Part shown: piece by piece, positions 63,531 to 64,000 of the stretch
How positions within the stretch are numbered: position 1 is the first letter of the stretch
Layout: each line of letters starts with the position of its first letter
Assembly (NCBI RefSeq): GCF_024171695.1
Contig: NZ_JAMTCF010000030.1
Span: forward strand, 1-64,000
Source: Actinosynnema pretiosum
GTDB taxonomy: Bacteria; Actinomycetota; Actinomycetes; Mycobacteriales; Pseudonocardiaceae
Direction: 5' to 3'
Length of the DNA: 64,000 nucleotides
Translations under genes and position numbers: made by a program
The notes under the pieces: generated by a model
Told to the model about the DNA's origin: nothing
What the model saw: only the letters and a program-made list of their open reading frames with translations
Database searches by the model: none

Positions 63531-64000
63531 CCGAGCACCTGCCCGGTGCCCCCACCAGACCCCGCGTAGTGCTCGGGGTGGGTGGGGGCATCGCCGCGTT
63601 CAAGGCCTGCGAGGTCCTGCGCGGCCTGACCGAGACGGGCCACGACGTCCGCGTCGTGCCCACCGAGGAGGCGCTGCGGTTCGTCGGCGCCGCCACCTTC
63701 GAGGCCCTGTCCGGGCAGCCGGTCCGCACCGGCGTGTTCACGGACGTGCCGGAGGTGCCGCACGTGCGGCTCGGGCAGGAGGCCGACCTCGTGGTCGTCG
63801 CCCCCACCACGGCCAACCTGCTGGCGAAGGCCGCCCACGGGCTGGCCGACGACCTGCTGACCAACACCCTGCTGACCGCGCGCTGCCCGGTCCTGCTGGT
63901 CCCGGCGATGCACACCGAGATGTGGGAGCACCCGGCGACGCGGGACAACGTGGCGCTGCTGCGCTCGCGGGGCGTCGTCGTGGCCGAGCCCGCCAGCGGC
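63527..64000 (+). CDS. coaBC: Bifunctional phosphopantothenoylcysteine decarboxylase/synthetase, 5' part
   Basis: 158 codons are present, and the window ends inside the gene. VVLGVGGGIAAFKACEVLRGL (FMN-binding start), PHVRLGQEADLVVVAPTTANLLAKAAHGLADDLLTNTLL and VLLVPAMHTEMWEHPATRDN (PAMNxxMW-like) belong to the CoaC decarboxylase domain. The CoaB part would follow. Makes 4'-phosphopantetheine for CoA. Confidence 0.95.
   Translation, partial: MTEHLPGAPTRPRVVLGVGGGIAAFKACEVLRGLTETGHDVRVVPTEEALRFVGAATFEALSGQPVRTGVFTDVPEVPHVRLGQEADLVVVAPTTANLLAKAAHGLADDLLTNTLLTARCPVLLVPAMHTEMWEHPATRDNVALLRSRGVVVAEPASG

Overview
The window is very GC-rich, uses many GTG starts and packs genes with 4-base GTGA/ATGA stop-start overlaps. 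It carries marker genes of filamentous actinobacteria: BldD with an intact c-di-GMP motif, DasR with a dre site, actinobacterial integration host factor, a PptT/PptH pair, an Rpf muralytic enzyme, and an AfsR/SARP regulator. It reads as a chromosome segment of a Pseudonocardiales actinomycete. An Actinosynnema/Saccharothrix-type organism is my inference, not proven by any single sequence.

Layout. 1-2.1 kb: a cut-off IS5-type transposase, then a 0.75 kb array of a TTGAACGG(T)CCGTTCAA palindrome, then a methyltransferase/TetR divergon with two operators. 2.7-6.4 kb: idi, small membrane and YbjN-like genes, an iron-box-controlled short protein resembling a collapsed NRPS condensation domain, an HxlR regulator and an enoyl-CoA hydratase. 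6.5-8.6 kb: an accessory islet with an OLD-family ATPase/TOPRIM nuclease that contains a SAP-like DNA-binding motif. 8.8-13.7 kb: a GCS2-type ligase, the PptH-PptT pair, an IS5-derived gene, and a TetR/DUF4267 divergon with three operators. 13.7-18 kb: a four-gene, fully overlapping operon (LytTR regulator, DUF485, sodium:solute symporter, LytS-like kinase). 18.5-27 kb: a candidate c-di-AMP riboswitch and rpf gene, a SARP-NB-ARC-TPR regulator, a NACHT NTPase with paired frameshifts, and a DUF3516 helicase. 27-31 kb: uridine kinase, rarA, a methyltransferase and an iron-regulated sucrase/ferredoxin-like protein.

31.2-32.5 kb holds what I consider the best candidate for an undescribed system. 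It is a 40-codon peptide gene (strong Shine-Dalgarno, stop codon abutting the next start) followed by a JmjC/cupin hydroxylase with an intact His-Asp-His iron triad. This looks like a minimal ribosomal-peptide modification cassette, and an iron-boxed [2Fe-2S] protein lies immediately downstream.

32.8-38.7 kb is the conserved DUF948-DUF6167-alaS-ruvX-mltG-aroE cluster. 38.8-42 kb is the GlcNAc PTS with its regulator dasR. 42.2-47.9 kb holds a prepilin peptidase and the aroC-aroK / aroB-aroQ genes. The aro set is split by about 1 kb of degenerate CCCGGCCT-type repeats, and a compositionally inverted block lies on the other side of aroCK; a hairpin-rich 0.18 kb element sits in the first spacer. 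48.4-53.1 kb: a GH43-like lipoprotein, an Xaa-Pro peptidase, efp, nusB and bldD. 53.4-61.9 kb is the pyr operon (pyrR-B-C-PH-carA-carB-pyrF), with a PyrR-binding RNA element placed against its ribosome binding site. 62.2-64 kb: mihF, gmk, rpoZ and the start of coaBC. I saw no rRNA or tRNA genes and no CRISPR.
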